DNA of 64,000 nt from Parabacteroides sp. Marseille-P3160 (GCF_900162725.1 NZ_LT799418.1:3551310-3615309), one strand, 5' to 3'. Counted from the stretch's first letter, positions 53,563 to 62,199 are shown. Translations and numbers: made by a program. The notes: a model not told the origin generated them from the sequence alone.

Positions 53563-53682
53563 AAAGTAATTTTCAGCTTGTACCTCGATGAGAAAGGAGA
53601 CTTCTTTAACGAATATGTAAAAGAAGTCATCTATGGAAATAATAAATTTCAAATAAATATGCCCGATATCATTGAATATTAG
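53563..53682 (+). pseudogene. unrecognised 3' gene remnant
   Basis: 39 codons after an in-frame stop, ending in TAG: VIFSLYLDEKGDFFNEYVKE and VIYGNNKFQINMPDIIEY. The composition is protein-like and the surroundings are decayed, so I take it as the end of a lost gene. I do not recognise the family. Confidence 0.35.
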
Positions 53683-53714
53683 GCATAATGTAGAATAGCT
53701 ATATTTCACAAATC

Positions 53715-54113
53715 TTAATTTAATGAGAAAAGGGATAATTTATGAAGTTGGTTAAATGCTGTTTCATTGTTATTCTTGAGTTCAATTTGACTTTTAATGT
53801 ATTGTCGGATTGTTTGTGCCGGAAATGAACAGACACGGTAACATAATGCAATAATAACTTCCAGACTATAATAAATTGCAATACATTCTGTGTTCTGCCT
53901 TTTGTATCGATGCTCTCTGATAGCATCTTTTTCATTCAAAATACCAGCCTTGAAAATTGCCCGCAAGTTATTGCTTATGGTATTTTGATAAACCATCAAC
54001 AGGTGTGCTATTTCAGGCTTAGACATCCATATCTCTGAGCCTGCATCAGAAATAATCCTGACAGTAGCTTTTGATGCTAAATTTTCGACTATTGTGATAA
54101 TACTTCGTTTCAT
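53715..54113 (-). CDS. winged-helix DNA-binding protein of mobile elements (RhuM-like N-terminal type)
   Basis: 132 residues. EIWMSKPEIAHLLMVYQNTI and SNNLRAIFKAGILNEKDAIR form an HTH like that of RhuM and phage KilA/ORF6N-linked proteins. The later IYYSLEVIIALCYRVCSFPA and TIRQYIKSQIEL resembles their conserved helix-strand region. Such genes are frequent near integrases of Bacteroidetes elements. It follows the ORF6N gene on the same strand. Confidence 0.65.
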   Translation of the reverse strand: MKRSIITIVENLASKATVRIISDAGSEIWMSKPEIAHLLMVYQNTISNNLRAIFKAGILNEKDAIREHRYKRQNTECIAIYYSLEVIIALCYRVCSFPAQTIRQYIKSQIELKNNNETAFNQLHKLSLFSLN

Positions 54114-54146
54114 ACTACATTGTTTTTGTTTTAACTACTCTATTTT

Positions 54147-54695
54147 TCATTTATTCGGCTTTCGCTTTATGGTGTGTTTTACAGAGAGTATCGCAAGATT
54201 AAGTTCTACGGTCGTCTCTGTTTCCGTTGTTTCAAAGTCACTTGAAATTATATCTGCAATGATCTCTCCGCTTTTCTGCAACATGGACTGACGGGTATTG
54301 TTGTCTTCCTGCTGATGTAATTCAGAGATGTTTCTTGAAAGTTCTCTTACTTTAGCAAAAGTTTCAATGATAGATATTGTTGTTTCGGTTGCCTTTGGCG
54401 ATTTCAGGATTGTGGCAATCATATATAGAGCCTTTTCTGTAAATGCTTTCGGAGAATATTTAAAATGCCCTCCACGTCCAGGATTCTTTAAGGTCGAAAA
54501 TTTCGACCTTAAAGAATCTGCTTCATCATTTGACAGGTAAATAATATATCCTTCAGGGAATTTATCCGGATTATTCTTTACAGCTTCATTGACACGCTTT
54601 GTTTCAACGCCATACAACATTGCGACATCACTATCTAAAATGGTTTGTTGTCCTCTGATAATGATAATCTTGTCTTTAATATTTTCTAAGTTCAT
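54147..54695 (-). CDS. ORF6N domain protein
   Basis: 182 residues. The ORF6N domain takes the first ~90 residues: IIIIRGQQTILDSDVAMLYG, VETKRVNEAVKNNPDKFPEG and SPKAFTEKALYMIATILKSP. The C-terminal part is helical (KVRELSRNISELHQQEDNN). ORF6N proteins are phage- and element-borne and probably bind DNA. It lies between the integrase (36 bp upstream) and the RhuM-like gene, all leftward. Confidence 0.9.
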   Translation of the reverse strand: MNLENIKDKIIIIRGQQTILDSDVAMLYGVETKRVNEAVKNNPDKFPEGYIIYLSNDEADSLRSKFSTLKNPGRGGHFKYSPKAFTEKALYMIATILKSPKATETTISIIETFAKVRELSRNISELHQQEDNNTRQSMLQKSGEIIADIISSDFETTETETTVELNLAILSVKHTIKRKPNK

Positions 54696-54731
54696 TGCTT
54701 TTATTCTTAAATTGAATTTGTATTGATTCGC

Positions 54732-55973
54732 TTAAACTGCTAAAGTCGAAGAACTAGAGTCTGGCCCTTTAAGCCTCTTTGCCAGTTGATCCATGTCATC
54801 ACTTAGTTTTCTATCGATTATTCGGGCATAGATTTGTGTCGTTTTTATTTTTGTATGGCCCAATAATTTTGAAACGCTTTCAATAGACATTCCTTCTGTT
54901 AAACAGAGGGTTGCGAACGAGTGCCGGGCTACGTGGCAGGTAATTTTTTTATTTATACCGCAAAGATTAGCAATTTCCAGTAAATATTCGTTCATCTTTT
55001 GATTGCTGATCACAGGTAGTAACTTACCATCTTCCTGCAAATGCTCATACTTTTTCAGAATAGCTACAGGTATATCCAACAGGCGCACTTTATAGGGCAC
55101 TCCGGTTTTATTCCTTGTATCCATAATCCATAAGTTGCCGTCAATACCTGTCTTTATTTCTTCTTTTGTCAGATTATACAGATCAGAATAAGATAAACCG
55201 CTGTAGCAGCAAAAAAGAAAAACATCCCGGACTCTTTCAAGTCGTTCCGAGCCGAATTTTTTATTGTATAATATTTCCAGTTCTTCTTTAGTCAGGTAGG
55301 AGCGTTCGATTTTTTCAAAACTGATTTTAAAATTGGCGAATGGATCTGCAAAATGCTCCCCTGTGTTTTTGATATAAAAAAATACTGCTCTGACATGTTG
55401 AATAGTCTTCATTGCATTATTATTTCCCGATTTATATTTATTCCGCAGGAATAAATAAAAGTCCTGAAGGAAAACCGTAGTAATTTCACGGTAAGGCATA
55501 TCTTTTACCTTGCGTGTTTCTTCCATAAATTCACCCAATCGTTTTTGAGCCAGTTCATATCTCAAATAAGTGGTTCGTGTTACAACTGCTCCTACTTTTG
55601 ACTTGTACTGTTCATTGAATTTGTTGAAGTAATACATGATCGTTTTACTCTTTTCTTCCAAACCGAACAAGGCATTTTTAATCTTTTCGGGGTGGGCATA
55701 CCCATTTACATCCATCTGTTTGTTGTAATGCATGGTAGCTTTACCTCGAAAATTGTCTAACGCATTATTTATGCTTACAGCTTTTGCGTTATTGCCTTTT
55801 ACTTTGCCGGATTTGTTATCCCAGACCGTAGGATTGATTTCTAACTTGGTGCTGAACTGAGAACGCTCTCCATCGATAGTGATTCGTCCCATGATAACTA
55901 CATTCCCATTTTTCTTTGGGTTACCTCTTTTGATATAAAAGAGGATTCTAAAAGTGCTTCGTTTCATACTCAT
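54732..55973 (-). CDS. tyrosine recombinase (integrase) of the island
   Basis: 413 residues. The N-terminal arm-binding part starts MSMKRSTFRILFYIKRGNPK, then SAM-like core-binding (~110-200) and the catalytic domain. Catalytic boxes: HVARHSFATLCL (H-x-x-R) and LLGHTKIKTTQIYARI with the nucleophilic Tyr. At the Arg-I position the sequence is CCYSGLSYSDLYNL, with Ser in place of Arg. That replacement is known for IntDOT of CTnDOT. It sits at the right end next to tRNA-Gly, so it should drive integration and excision between the two 15-bp sites. Confidence 0.93.
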   Translation of the reverse strand: MSMKRSTFRILFYIKRGNPKKNGNVVIMGRITIDGERSQFSTKLEINPTVWDNKSGKVKGNNAKAVSINNALDNFRGKATMHYNKQMDVNGYAHPEKIKNALFGLEEKSKTIMYYFNKFNEQYKSKVGAVVTRTTYLRYELAQKRLGEFMEETRKVKDMPYREITTVFLQDFYLFLRNKYKSGNNNAMKTIQHVRAVFFYIKNTGEHFADPFANFKISFEKIERSYLTKEELEILYNKKFGSERLERVRDVFLFCCYSGLSYSDLYNLTKEEIKTGIDGNLWIMDTRNKTGVPYKVRLLDIPVAILKKYEHLQEDGKLLPVISNQKMNEYLLEIANLCGINKKITCHVARHSFATLCLTEGMSIESVSKLLGHTKIKTTQIYARIIDRKLSDDMDQLAKRLKGPDSSSSTLAV

Positions 55974-56061
55974 TAATTTAAAATTGCAAAAATAATTTCA
56001 ATTTGACCTGAAAGAAGGACATATTGACGGACATTATGCGACAAATCAATGACTTAAGTAG

Positions 56062-56118
56062 GCGAATAGGTACCAATTTTAGGTGAATTCGAATAGGTAC
56101 CCAGCGAGTACCTATTCG
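56062..56118. repeat. arm-type-like integrase binding repeats
   Basis: Three copies of CGAATAGGTAC: 56063-56073 and 56090-56100 in direct orientation, and 56108-56118 inverted. The last two form GAATAGGTAC-CCAGCGA-GTACCTATTC. They lie between the integrase start and attR, where arm-type sites are expected. They may also overlap the integrase promoter. Confidence 0.65.
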
Positions 56119-56240
56119 GTGTCTGTTAGTGGCTTTTCTTAGTCTGCAAACTGGAATGGATATTCAAAAAAAATAGCCTCCAATCTGTTGATTTGGAAGC
56201 TATTATCTTCATTTTTCTCTCTGATGTCTTTCAGAGTCAG

Positions 56241-56313
56241 AGCGAAAGACGGGACTCGAACCCGCGACCCTAACCTTGGCAAGGTTATGCTCTACCAACT
56301 GAGCTACTTTCGC
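56241..56313 (-). tRNA. tRNA-Gly (anticodon GCC)
   Basis: The reverse complement is a regular 73-base tRNA: acceptor GCGAAAG / CTTTCGC with discriminator U, D-arm TAGCTCAGTTGGTAGAGC, anticodon loop TTGCCAA, and T-arm GCGGGTTCGAGTCCCGT. Its 3' portion is the attR core, so the island rebuilt the gene end when it integrated. A complete promoter is present upstream. Confidence 0.96.
56243..56257. repeat. right attachment site (attR) core
   Basis: CGAAAGACGGGACTC, identical to 1560-1574, within the T-arm and acceptor stem of tRNA-Gly. It is the classic tRNA 3'-end target for tyrosine recombinases. Confidence 0.85.
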
Positions 56314-56324
56314 GTTTGCGTGTG

Positions 56325-56355
56325 CAAATGTATGTGTTTTTTTAATTTTTCCAAA
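56325..56355 (-). promoter_or_regulatory. tRNA-Gly promoter
   Basis: On the minus strand TTTG (56352-56355), 19 bases, then TACATTTG (56325-56332): a full match to the Bacteroidetes -33/-7 consensus, just before tRNA-Gly. Before insertion it probably also served tRNA-Leu. Confidence 0.8.
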
Positions 56356-56392
56356 GGAATCAAGAGGAATATTTTCAGCTAAACAGAAAATA

Positions 56393-56839
56393 TCAGTTGG
56401 AAACAATCAAATAGTTACCGGATGGAGTCACAGTGAATCTACGTAAACCACCCGTCGCCGGTCCATTTACCGGATGACCGCTCCCAAAAGAAATATCAAA
56501 ACGAGAACCACATTTAGGACAAGAAGCATAGAGTCCTCCATCTTCTATTTCAATCTTAACACTTGGCAAGACCTCATACGGACAGGCCAAATCAAATGCA
56601 TAATAATTATCATCGGCAGAAGAATGTACGACAACGACCCCACCGTATCCCAGACTTAGATAACTGGCTGTCGGAGTAGTATATATTTTATAGGCACCAG
56701 CGCTCTTTAATTCTTTGTCATTGAATGTCAAATCCAATTTCATCGATACCGGATAAGAGGGTACCGGCGAATCTATGGTATCGGAGCAGGAAGAAAGAAA
56801 GATAAATGTTAGAAATATGTATAACAGGCCTAGTCTCAT
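56393..56839 (-). CDS. Rieske-like lipoprotein with altered ligands
   Basis: 148 residues with a lipobox LSSC (Cys ~18). The C-terminal half resembles a Rieske fold: FDLACPYEVLP, LYASCPKCGSRFD and GHPVNGPATGGLRRF. In true Rieske proteins the clusters are C-x-H and C-x2-H; here the His are replaced by other residues (CPYE, CPKC), so a [2Fe-2S] cluster of normal type is unlikely. It may bind zinc or nothing. It follows argH on the same strand. It is common in Bacteroidales as an unnamed lipoprotein. Confidence 0.7.
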   Translation of the reverse strand: MRLGLLYIFLTFIFLSSCSDTIDSPVPSYPVSMKLDLTFNDKELKSAGAYKIYTTPTASYLSLGYGGVVVVHSSADDNYYAFDLACPYEVLPSVKIEIEDGGLYASCPKCGSRFDISFGSGHPVNGPATGGLRRFTVTPSGNYLIVSN

Positions 56840-56868
56840 TGTAAATATTTTTTGTAATCGGTTTTGAG

Positions 56869-58206
56869 CTATGCCAAAAGCTTGCGCTCGGCTTCATTTA
56901 CTTTAGTAAACGTAAATCCGTCAATTATATTTTGTTTAAGCAAAGTTATTTCCCGGTTGCAAAGATTACCGATACTCCCTTCATGGGTATGATGGATGCT
57001 TCGGTTCGGTACAAAATTGCCGGCTTCTATCGACAGCCCCACTTGTTTATAGGCATCCCTGAAGGGAATGCCTTCCTTGACGAGACGGTTTACTTCTTCC
57101 ACACTAAACATTAATGCATATTTAGGATCTTCCAGAATATGTTCATTCACTTTTATCTCCCGCATCATATGGGTTACCATACGCAAGCAATCTTTCAATT
57201 CATCGAACGAAGGGAGAAAAATCTCCTTGATGATCTGCAGATCGCGGAAATAGCCGGAAGGAAGATTGTTGCTGATCAGTGTGATTTGCTGTGGCAGTCC
57301 TTGAATTTTATTGCATTTGGCCCGTGTCAACTCAAACACATCCGGGTTCTTCTTATGGGGCATGATACTGGAACCGGTAGTAAATTGATCCGGTAACTTA
57401 ATAAAGCTGAAATTCTGACTATTAAACAGACAGGCATCAAAAGCAAGCTTAGATAGTGTAGCAGCAATACCGGCCATGGCAAAAGCGACCGTACGTTCCA
57501 TCTTTCCACGTCCCATCTGTGCATATACCACATTATAATCTAAGGAATCAAAACCTAATAATTCGGTTGTCAGGGTACGGTTTAGCGGAAAGGAGGAGCC
57601 ATAACCGGCAGCAGATCCCAACGGGTTACGATTACAGATGCGATAAGCGGCCTGTAGCAACTGCAAGTCGTCCACCAGGCTTTCGGCATAAGCTCCAAAC
57701 CAAAGCCCAAAGGAAGAAGGCATCGCAACCTGCAAATGAGTATAACCGGGAAGCAAAACGTCTTTATAACGCTCACTCTGGGCGATCAATACGCCAAAAA
57801 GGGAATCGATCTCCTCCACCAATTCCTGAATCTGTGCACGGGTAAACAGTTTTAAGTCAAGCAATACCTGGTCGTTCCGGGAACGCCCGCTATGTATTTT
57901 CTTCCCTTTATCGCCTAAGCGGCGGGTCAACATCAGTTCCACTTGCGAATGGATATCTTCGACACCCTCTTCGATGACAAACTTCCCCTCGTCGGCTATG
58001 GAATAAATCGACTTCAACTCGGCAAGCAGTAATTCCAACTCTTCCTTTGTGAGCAGACCAATACTCTCCAGCATTGTGATATGCGCCATAGAACCAAGCA
58101 CATCATACTTTGCAAGGTATAAATCCATTTCACGGTCTTTTCCGACTGTAAACAGTTCGACTTCCTTGTCTACCTGTACATTCTTTTCCCACAGTTTTTG
58201 AGCCAT
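56869..58206 (-). CDS. argH: argininosuccinate lyase
   Basis: 445 residues, full length. The fumarase-superfamily signature GSSIMPHKKNPDVFEL has the catalytic-loop serine, and SGRSRNDQVLLDLKLF and GYTHLQVAMPSSFGLWF give the other conserved regions. It cleaves argininosuccinate to arginine and fumarate. It follows the SRPBCC gene by 4 bases in the pyrE-SRPBCC-argH operon. Confidence 0.97.
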   Translation of the reverse strand: MAQKLWEKNVQVDKEVELFTVGKDREMDLYLAKYDVLGSMAHITMLESIGLLTKEELELLLAELKSIYSIADEGKFVIEEGVEDIHSQVELMLTRRLGDKGKKIHSGRSRNDQVLLDLKLFTRAQIQELVEEIDSLFGVLIAQSERYKDVLLPGYTHLQVAMPSSFGLWFGAYAESLVDDLQLLQAAYRICNRNPLGSAAGYGSSFPLNRTLTTELLGFDSLDYNVVYAQMGRGKMERTVAFAMAGIAATLSKLAFDACLFNSQNFSFIKLPDQFTTGSSIMPHKKNPDVFELTRAKCNKIQGLPQQITLISNNLPSGYFRDLQIIKEIFLPSFDELKDCLRMVTHMMREIKVNEHILEDPKYALMFSVEEVNRLVKEGIPFRDAYKQVGLSIEAGNFVPNRSIHHTHEGSIGNLCNREITLLKQNIIDGFTFTKVNEAERKLLA

Positions 58207-58210
58207 CTTT

Positions 58211-58639
58211 TTATTCGTAAGGCAGGGATGCTATCAGAGCGGACATCTTGTCCAATGCATCCTGCAAAGGTTTAGATACCATCGGTTTAATAAAAGGATT
58301 CAATTCGGCATGTACGGTCAGCCTCAACTTTGTATCGTTCTCGCCAACCGGCTTCAGTTGTATCCACAAAAACAAAGGAACGGGTGAGTCGGTCGTAGCA
58401 AACTTTATCGTTTTATTCGGCTCCCGTTCAACTATCCGGAAAGTGATCTTTCCTGCCGGAGCAACCTCGAGGGTACAACTATCGGTATCAAAAGAAAAGT
58501 CGCTAATTTTATCCTGAGGAATTTTATCTTTAATTTTCTCCAGATTGGAAAGATCGGAAAGCAAAGAAAAAATAACCCCGTCATTGTGAGAAATGGTTTT
58601 TACCTCGCTCACAAACTCCGTCATATCGCTATTGTTCAT
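58211..58639 (-). CDS. SRPBCC family protein
   Basis: 142 residues: FSLLSDLSNLEKIKDKIPQD near the N-terminus and LWIQLKPVGENDTKLRLTVH near the C-terminus fit the START/Bet v 1-like fold. The ligand is unknown. It is between pyrE (6 bases) and argH (4 bases), a conserved Bacteroidales arrangement as far as I recall. Confidence 0.82.
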   Translation of the reverse strand: MNNSDMTEFVSEVKTISHNDGVIFSLLSDLSNLEKIKDKIPQDKISDFSFDTDSCTLEVAPAGKITFRIVEREPNKTIKFATTDSPVPLFLWIQLKPVGENDTKLRLTVHAELNPFIKPMVSKPLQDALDKMSALIASLPYE

Positions 58640-58645
58640 ATACGA

Positions 58646-59284
58646 TCAGGCGTCAGGATTCCAGTTTGCCGGATCTTTACGCCATTCCTGCAGGATAGCA
58701 ATTTCCGATTCATCGATGTAATCCGTACGGACCGCTTCGTCAATCACCGCATCATAATTGGACAAAGTCGTCAGAACGACCTTCGCCTCTCTGAATTGTT
58801 GTTCGGCAACCGGAAATCCATGGGTAAAGATGGCAACCATCCCAACAACATCGCAACCGAAATTACGAACGGCTTTTACCGCTTTCAGGCTGCTTCCTCC
58901 TGTAGAGACCAGATCCTCGATGACAACTACCTTAGAACCCGGTTTCAACTCTCCTTCGATCAGGTTTTCCAATCCATGGTCTTTAGGGGTGGCACGGATA
59001 TAGACAAAAGGCAATCCCAACAAATCTGCCACAAGCGCACCCTGGGCAATGGCTCCCGTAGCTACACCGGCAACAGCGTCAGCCTGAGGATATTTTTCAC
59101 ATATTATCCTAGCCAATTCAACTTTAATGAATGTACGAATAGTAGGATAAGATAGCGTCTTTCTGTTGTCACAATAAATAGGCGATTTCCACCCGGAGGC
59201 CCAAGTAAAAGGATTAGCCGGTTGTAATTTCACCGCTTTGATTTTTAGCAGCTTTTCAGCCACTAAGCTTTCTAGTGTTTTCAT
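58646..59284 (-). CDS. pyrE: orotate phosphoribosyltransferase
   Basis: About 212 residues from the ATG at 59284 (MKTLESLVAEKLL), chosen because the promoter -7 box at 59313-59320 leaves a short leader; an ATG three codons earlier is possible. The PRPP loop is KVVVIEDLVSTGGSSLKAVK, and the flexible loop has RATPKDHGLENLIEG. It makes OMP in pyrimidine synthesis. First gene of the pyrE-SRPBCC-argH operon. Confidence 0.97.
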   Translation of the reverse strand: MKTLESLVAEKLLKIKAVKLQPANPFTWASGWKSPIYCDNRKTLSYPTIRTFIKVELARIICEKYPQADAVAGVATGAIAQGALVADLLGLPFVYIRATPKDHGLENLIEGELKPGSKVVVIEDLVSTGGSSLKAVKAVRNFGCDVVGMVAIFTHGFPVAEQQFREAKVVLTTLSNYDAVIDEAVRTDYIDESEIAILQEWRKDPANWNPDA

Positions 59285-59312
59285 AAAATCCAAACATTCG
59301 TTATTACGTACG

Positions 59313-59320
59313 CAAAAGTA
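59313..59320 (-). promoter_or_regulatory. -7 box of the pyrE operon promoter
   Basis: On the minus strand TACTTTTG matches TAnnTTTG, about 29 bases before the pyrE ATG. Confidence 0.7.
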
Positions 59321-59443
59321 GCTAAAGAGAATGAAAAACCACTCCTCTTTTTTAAGAAAAAGAAGAGAAAAAGAAGTATGCTTTTAAACAGCTATGTTAT
59401 AGCGTCTTTTTATCCCAGACATAAGAAACACAGCCGAAAGGGA

Positions 59444-59479
59444 GCAAAAAAAAGGCATTCTTTCGTATAGAATGCCTTT
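59444..59479 (-). terminator. terminator after tsf
   Basis: On the minus strand AAAGGCATTC and GAATGCCTTT (59451-59479) make a perfect 10-bp stem followed by a run of T (complement of the A run at 59446-59453). It ends the rplM-to-tsf transcripts. Confidence 0.88.
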
Positions 59480-59496
59480 CGCTTATGATTATGAAA

Positions 59497-60324
59497 TCAG
59501 TCAACGTTCAGCGTTACCCGTTTAAAGGCTACGACTGTCAGGTTCTTGGAATATTGTTTCAGATACTGTCCGACCGTCAACTTGGAATCCTTGATAAACT
59601 CCTGATGCAGCAATGTATTTTCTTTATAGAACTTCTGCAAAGCTCCTTCGGCAATACGATCCAGCAGGTTTTCCTGCTTACCGGCTTCGCGGGCTTTATC
59701 ACGGGCGATTTCCTTTTCGGTATCGATAATATGCTGGGGAACTTCCTCTTCACGTACGGCGACCGGATTCATTGCCGCCACCTGCATGGCGATTTCCCGG
59801 GCAACCTGATGGTCTTCTACTTTTTCATTGAATGCCACGACAGTAGCCAATTTATTTCCAGGGTGAATGTAAGATACGGTAGATTCCCCTTTTACGAATT
59901 CATAGAAACCCAGTTCCATCTTCTCACCGGTTACACCGACACGGTCTGTGATATGATTTTCAATGGGACGTCCGTCTGCCAAAGACGTAGCCAGCAATGC
60001 TTGCAGTGAAGCGGGCTTTGTAGCCATTGCAATATCCAGTATACTCTGCGTTAACTCTATAAATCCGGCATTCTTGGCAACGAAATCGGTTTCGCATTTC
60101 AGTGCGACCACTGCTGCGAAGCCGTCTTTATCAGCTGCAAGTACGCAACCTTCGGAAGCTTCCCGATCCGAACGTTTTGCAGCAACCGCTTGCCCTTTTT
60201 TGCGGATAATCTCCATTGCTTTTTCAAAATCATTATCTGCTTCTTCCAAAGCTTTCTTGCAATCCATCATCCCGGCTCCGCTCATTTTGCGAAGATGGGT
60301 GATATCAGCCATCGTAACTGCCAT
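59497..60324 (-). CDS. tsf: translation elongation factor Ts
   Basis: 275 residues. The N-terminal UBA-like part is DITHLRKMSGAGMMDCKKAL, and VALKCETDFVAKNAGF is the EF-Tu-contact signature (TDFV). It exchanges GDP for GTP on EF-Tu. It is 23 bases after rpsB on the same strand, the standard pairing. Confidence 0.98.
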   Translation of the reverse strand: MAVTMADITHLRKMSGAGMMDCKKALEEADNDFEKAMEIIRKKGQAVAAKRSDREASEGCVLAADKDGFAAVVALKCETDFVAKNAGFIELTQSILDIAMATKPASLQALLATSLADGRPIENHITDRVGVTGEKMELGFYEFVKGESTVSYIHPGNKLATVVAFNEKVEDHQVAREIAMQVAAMNPVAVREEEVPQHIIDTEKEIARDKAREAGKQENLLDRIAEGALQKFYKENTLLHQEFIKDSKLTVGQYLKQYSKNLTVVAFKRVTLNVD

Positions 60325-60347
60325 AAGTCCTATCTATTTAAATTTAT

Positions 60348-61214
60348 TTAGTTTTCTTCTTCTATGTCCTCATCTACATTGGAAGCAACCGCTTCGTTTA
60401 CTTCTTCATCGTCTTCTTCTTTTTCATCTTTCGGAGCGACTGCCTTCTTTGCACCGGATTTGGCTCTGCGTTCTCTTCTGGGAGCTTCGCCGCTTTCACC
60501 GGCCGCTTCGGCATCGATCTTTTCGATCTTACGTTCCTGAAGTCCTTCAGTGATCGCTTCGCAAATGGCTCCAAGGATTACTTCAACTGATTTCGTAGCA
60601 TCGTCATTTGCCGGAATCACATGGTCTATATTAGAAGGATCGGAGTTAGTATCCACCATGGCAAATACCGGGATGCCCAGACGATTTGCTTCGCGAACGG
60701 CGATATGTTCTTTCATCACATCAATCACGAACAAGGCGGAGGGAAGGCGGGTCAAATCTGCAATAGATCCCAAGGTCTTCTCCAATTTGGCGCGTTGACG
60801 AGTGATCTGAAGTTTTTCTCTTTTGGAAAGGTTATCAAATGTTCCGTCTTTGGTCATTTTGTCGATTGTCGTCATCTTCTTCACGGCCTTACGGATCGTG
60901 GGGAAGTTGGTCAACATTCCGCCCGGCCAACGTTCGATTACGTACGGCATATTGACGGAGGTTGCTTTATCGGCAATAACTTGTTTAGCTTGTTTTTTGG
61001 TAGCGACAAAAAGTATTTTCTTACCGGACTTAGCCAGTTGTTTCAAAACTTCAGCCGCTTCGTCTACTTTAGCAACTGTTTTATATAAATCAATGATATG
61101 GATACCATTGCGCTCCATAAAAATATAAGGAGCCATAGCGGGGTTCCACTTTCTTTTCAAGTGTCCGAAGTGTACGCCTGCTTCTAATAACTGATCAAAA
61201 TTAACTCTTGACAT
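60348..61214 (-). CDS. rpsB: 30S ribosomal protein S2
   Basis: 288 residues. MSRVNFDQLLEAGVHFGHLK and RWPGGMLTNFPTIRKAVKKM are S2 signatures. The C-terminus has an acidic and Ala-rich extension (EKEEDDEEVNEAVASNVDED), usual in Bacteroidales. Operon rplM-rpsI-rpsB-tsf. Confidence 0.98.
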   Translation of the reverse strand: MSRVNFDQLLEAGVHFGHLKRKWNPAMAPYIFMERNGIHIIDLYKTVAKVDEAAEVLKQLAKSGKKILFVATKKQAKQVIADKATSVNMPYVIERWPGGMLTNFPTIRKAVKKMTTIDKMTKDGTFDNLSKREKLQITRQRAKLEKTLGSIADLTRLPSALFVIDVMKEHIAVREANRLGIPVFAMVDTNSDPSNIDHVIPANDDATKSVEVILGAICEAITEGLQERKIEKIDAEAAGESGEAPRRERRAKSGAKKAVAPKDEKEEDDEEVNEAVASNVDEDIEEEN

Positions 61215-61351
61215 TTTTTTAAATTTTATCGTTTACTTTCTGTTTAAATCAATCATCCGGTAGTTCTCCGGCATATCCCCATGCAAAAGAAGTCCAGCTG
61301 ATTTAGATACTAAACGCTTCTTTGAAATTTGCAAGAACCTCACAAATAACA

Positions 61352-61738
61352 TCAACGCTTGCTGAACTGGAATCTCTTTCTTGCTTTCGGACGACCCGGT
61401 TTTTTACGTTCGACAGAACGCGGGTCACGCGTAACAAAACCTTCGGCTTTCAAGGCTGGTTTTGATTCCGGATTGATTTTTATCAAAGCGCGGGTAATAG
61501 CCAAACGGGCAGCTTCGGACTGTCCTTTGAATCCTCCGCCAAAGAGATTGACTTTGATGTCATATTGTCCGTCGACTTTCAATGTGTTCAACGGTTGCTT
61601 TACCACATACTGAAGAATGGGGGAAGGAAAGTAATGATCCAGCTCACGGTTATTGATCAAGATTTTGCCGGTTCCTTCACTCACATACACACGGGCTACC
61701 GCAGCTTTACGTCTTCCTAATGCATTTACTACTTCCAT
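61352..61738 (-). CDS. rpsI: 30S ribosomal protein S9
   Basis: 128 residues. MEVVNALGRRKAAVARVYVS and the C-terminus RKKPGRPKARKRFQFSKR-type tail (which reaches the P-site tRNA) are typical. It lies 5 bases after rplM and 137 before rpsB. Confidence 0.98.
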   Translation of the reverse strand: MEVVNALGRRKAAVARVYVSEGTGKILINNRELDHYFPSPILQYVVKQPLNTLKVDGQYDIKVNLFGGGFKGQSEAARLAITRALIKINPESKPALKAEGFVTRDPRSVERKKPGRPKARKRFQFSKR

Positions 61739-61743
61739 CGTTG

Positions 61744-62199
61744 TTATTTAAGTGAGTTTATATCGATTGACTTAGGTTGCTGCGCTTCATGCTTGTGCTC
61801 CGAGCCTGCATAGACATACAGATTGTTGATCAACTTGGCACCCAGGCGGTTTTTGGGCAACATACCTTTTACTACTTTTCTGAAAAGACGATCTTCTCCT
61901 TTGGCATTCAATGTGCTCGGAGAGAACGATTTCTGTCCGCCGGGATAACCGGAGAACGTCAAATATACACGATCGTTCCACTTATTTCCCGTGAGAACGA
62001 CTTTCTCTGCATTGATAATTATCACATTATCACCACAGTCAACATGAGGAGTGTAATTGGGTTTGTACTTGCCTCTCAGTAGCTTAGCTACCTTCGAGCC
62101 GATACGTCCCAAAGACTGGCCTGTCGCATCGACAACCACCCACTCTTTGTTCACAGTTGCTTTGTTTGCAGAAATGGTCTTAAAACTTAAAGTATCCAC
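61744..62199 (-). CDS. rplM: 50S ribosomal protein L13
   Basis: 151 residues. WVVVDATGQSLGRIGSKVAK and the signature LTGNKWNDRVYLTFSGYPGG are L13. It heads the ribosomal operon. Confidence 0.98.
   Translation of the reverse strand: MDTLSFKTISANKATVNKEWVVVDATGQSLGRIGSKVAKLLRGKYKPNYTPHVDCGDNVIIINAEKVVLTGNKWNDRVYLTFSGYPGGQKSFSPSTLNAKGEDRLFRKVVKGMLPKNRLGAKLINNLYVYAGSEHKHEAQQPKSIDINSLK

Larger units (their letters stand above)
1560..56257. mobile_element. tRNA-Gly-integrated genomic island (degenerate ICE-like), ~54.7 kb
   Basis: The boundaries rest on a 15-bp direct repeat (CGAAAGACGGGACTC) at 1560-1574 and at 56243-56257. The right copy is the 3' part of an intact tRNA-Gly. A tyrosine recombinase sits ~270 bp inside the right end. 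The left arm carries topB, DUF1896, a methylase/helicase and a DUF3945-type gene, a set typical of Bacteroidetes conjugative elements. Base composition inside, especially 15-53 kb, is visibly more AT-rich than the ribosomal-protein flank. No relaxase, TraG-type coupling protein or tra genes are seen, so it is probably a non-self-transmissible or decayed element. The internal integrase remnant at 40.3 kb suggests it is composite. Confidence 0.85.
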
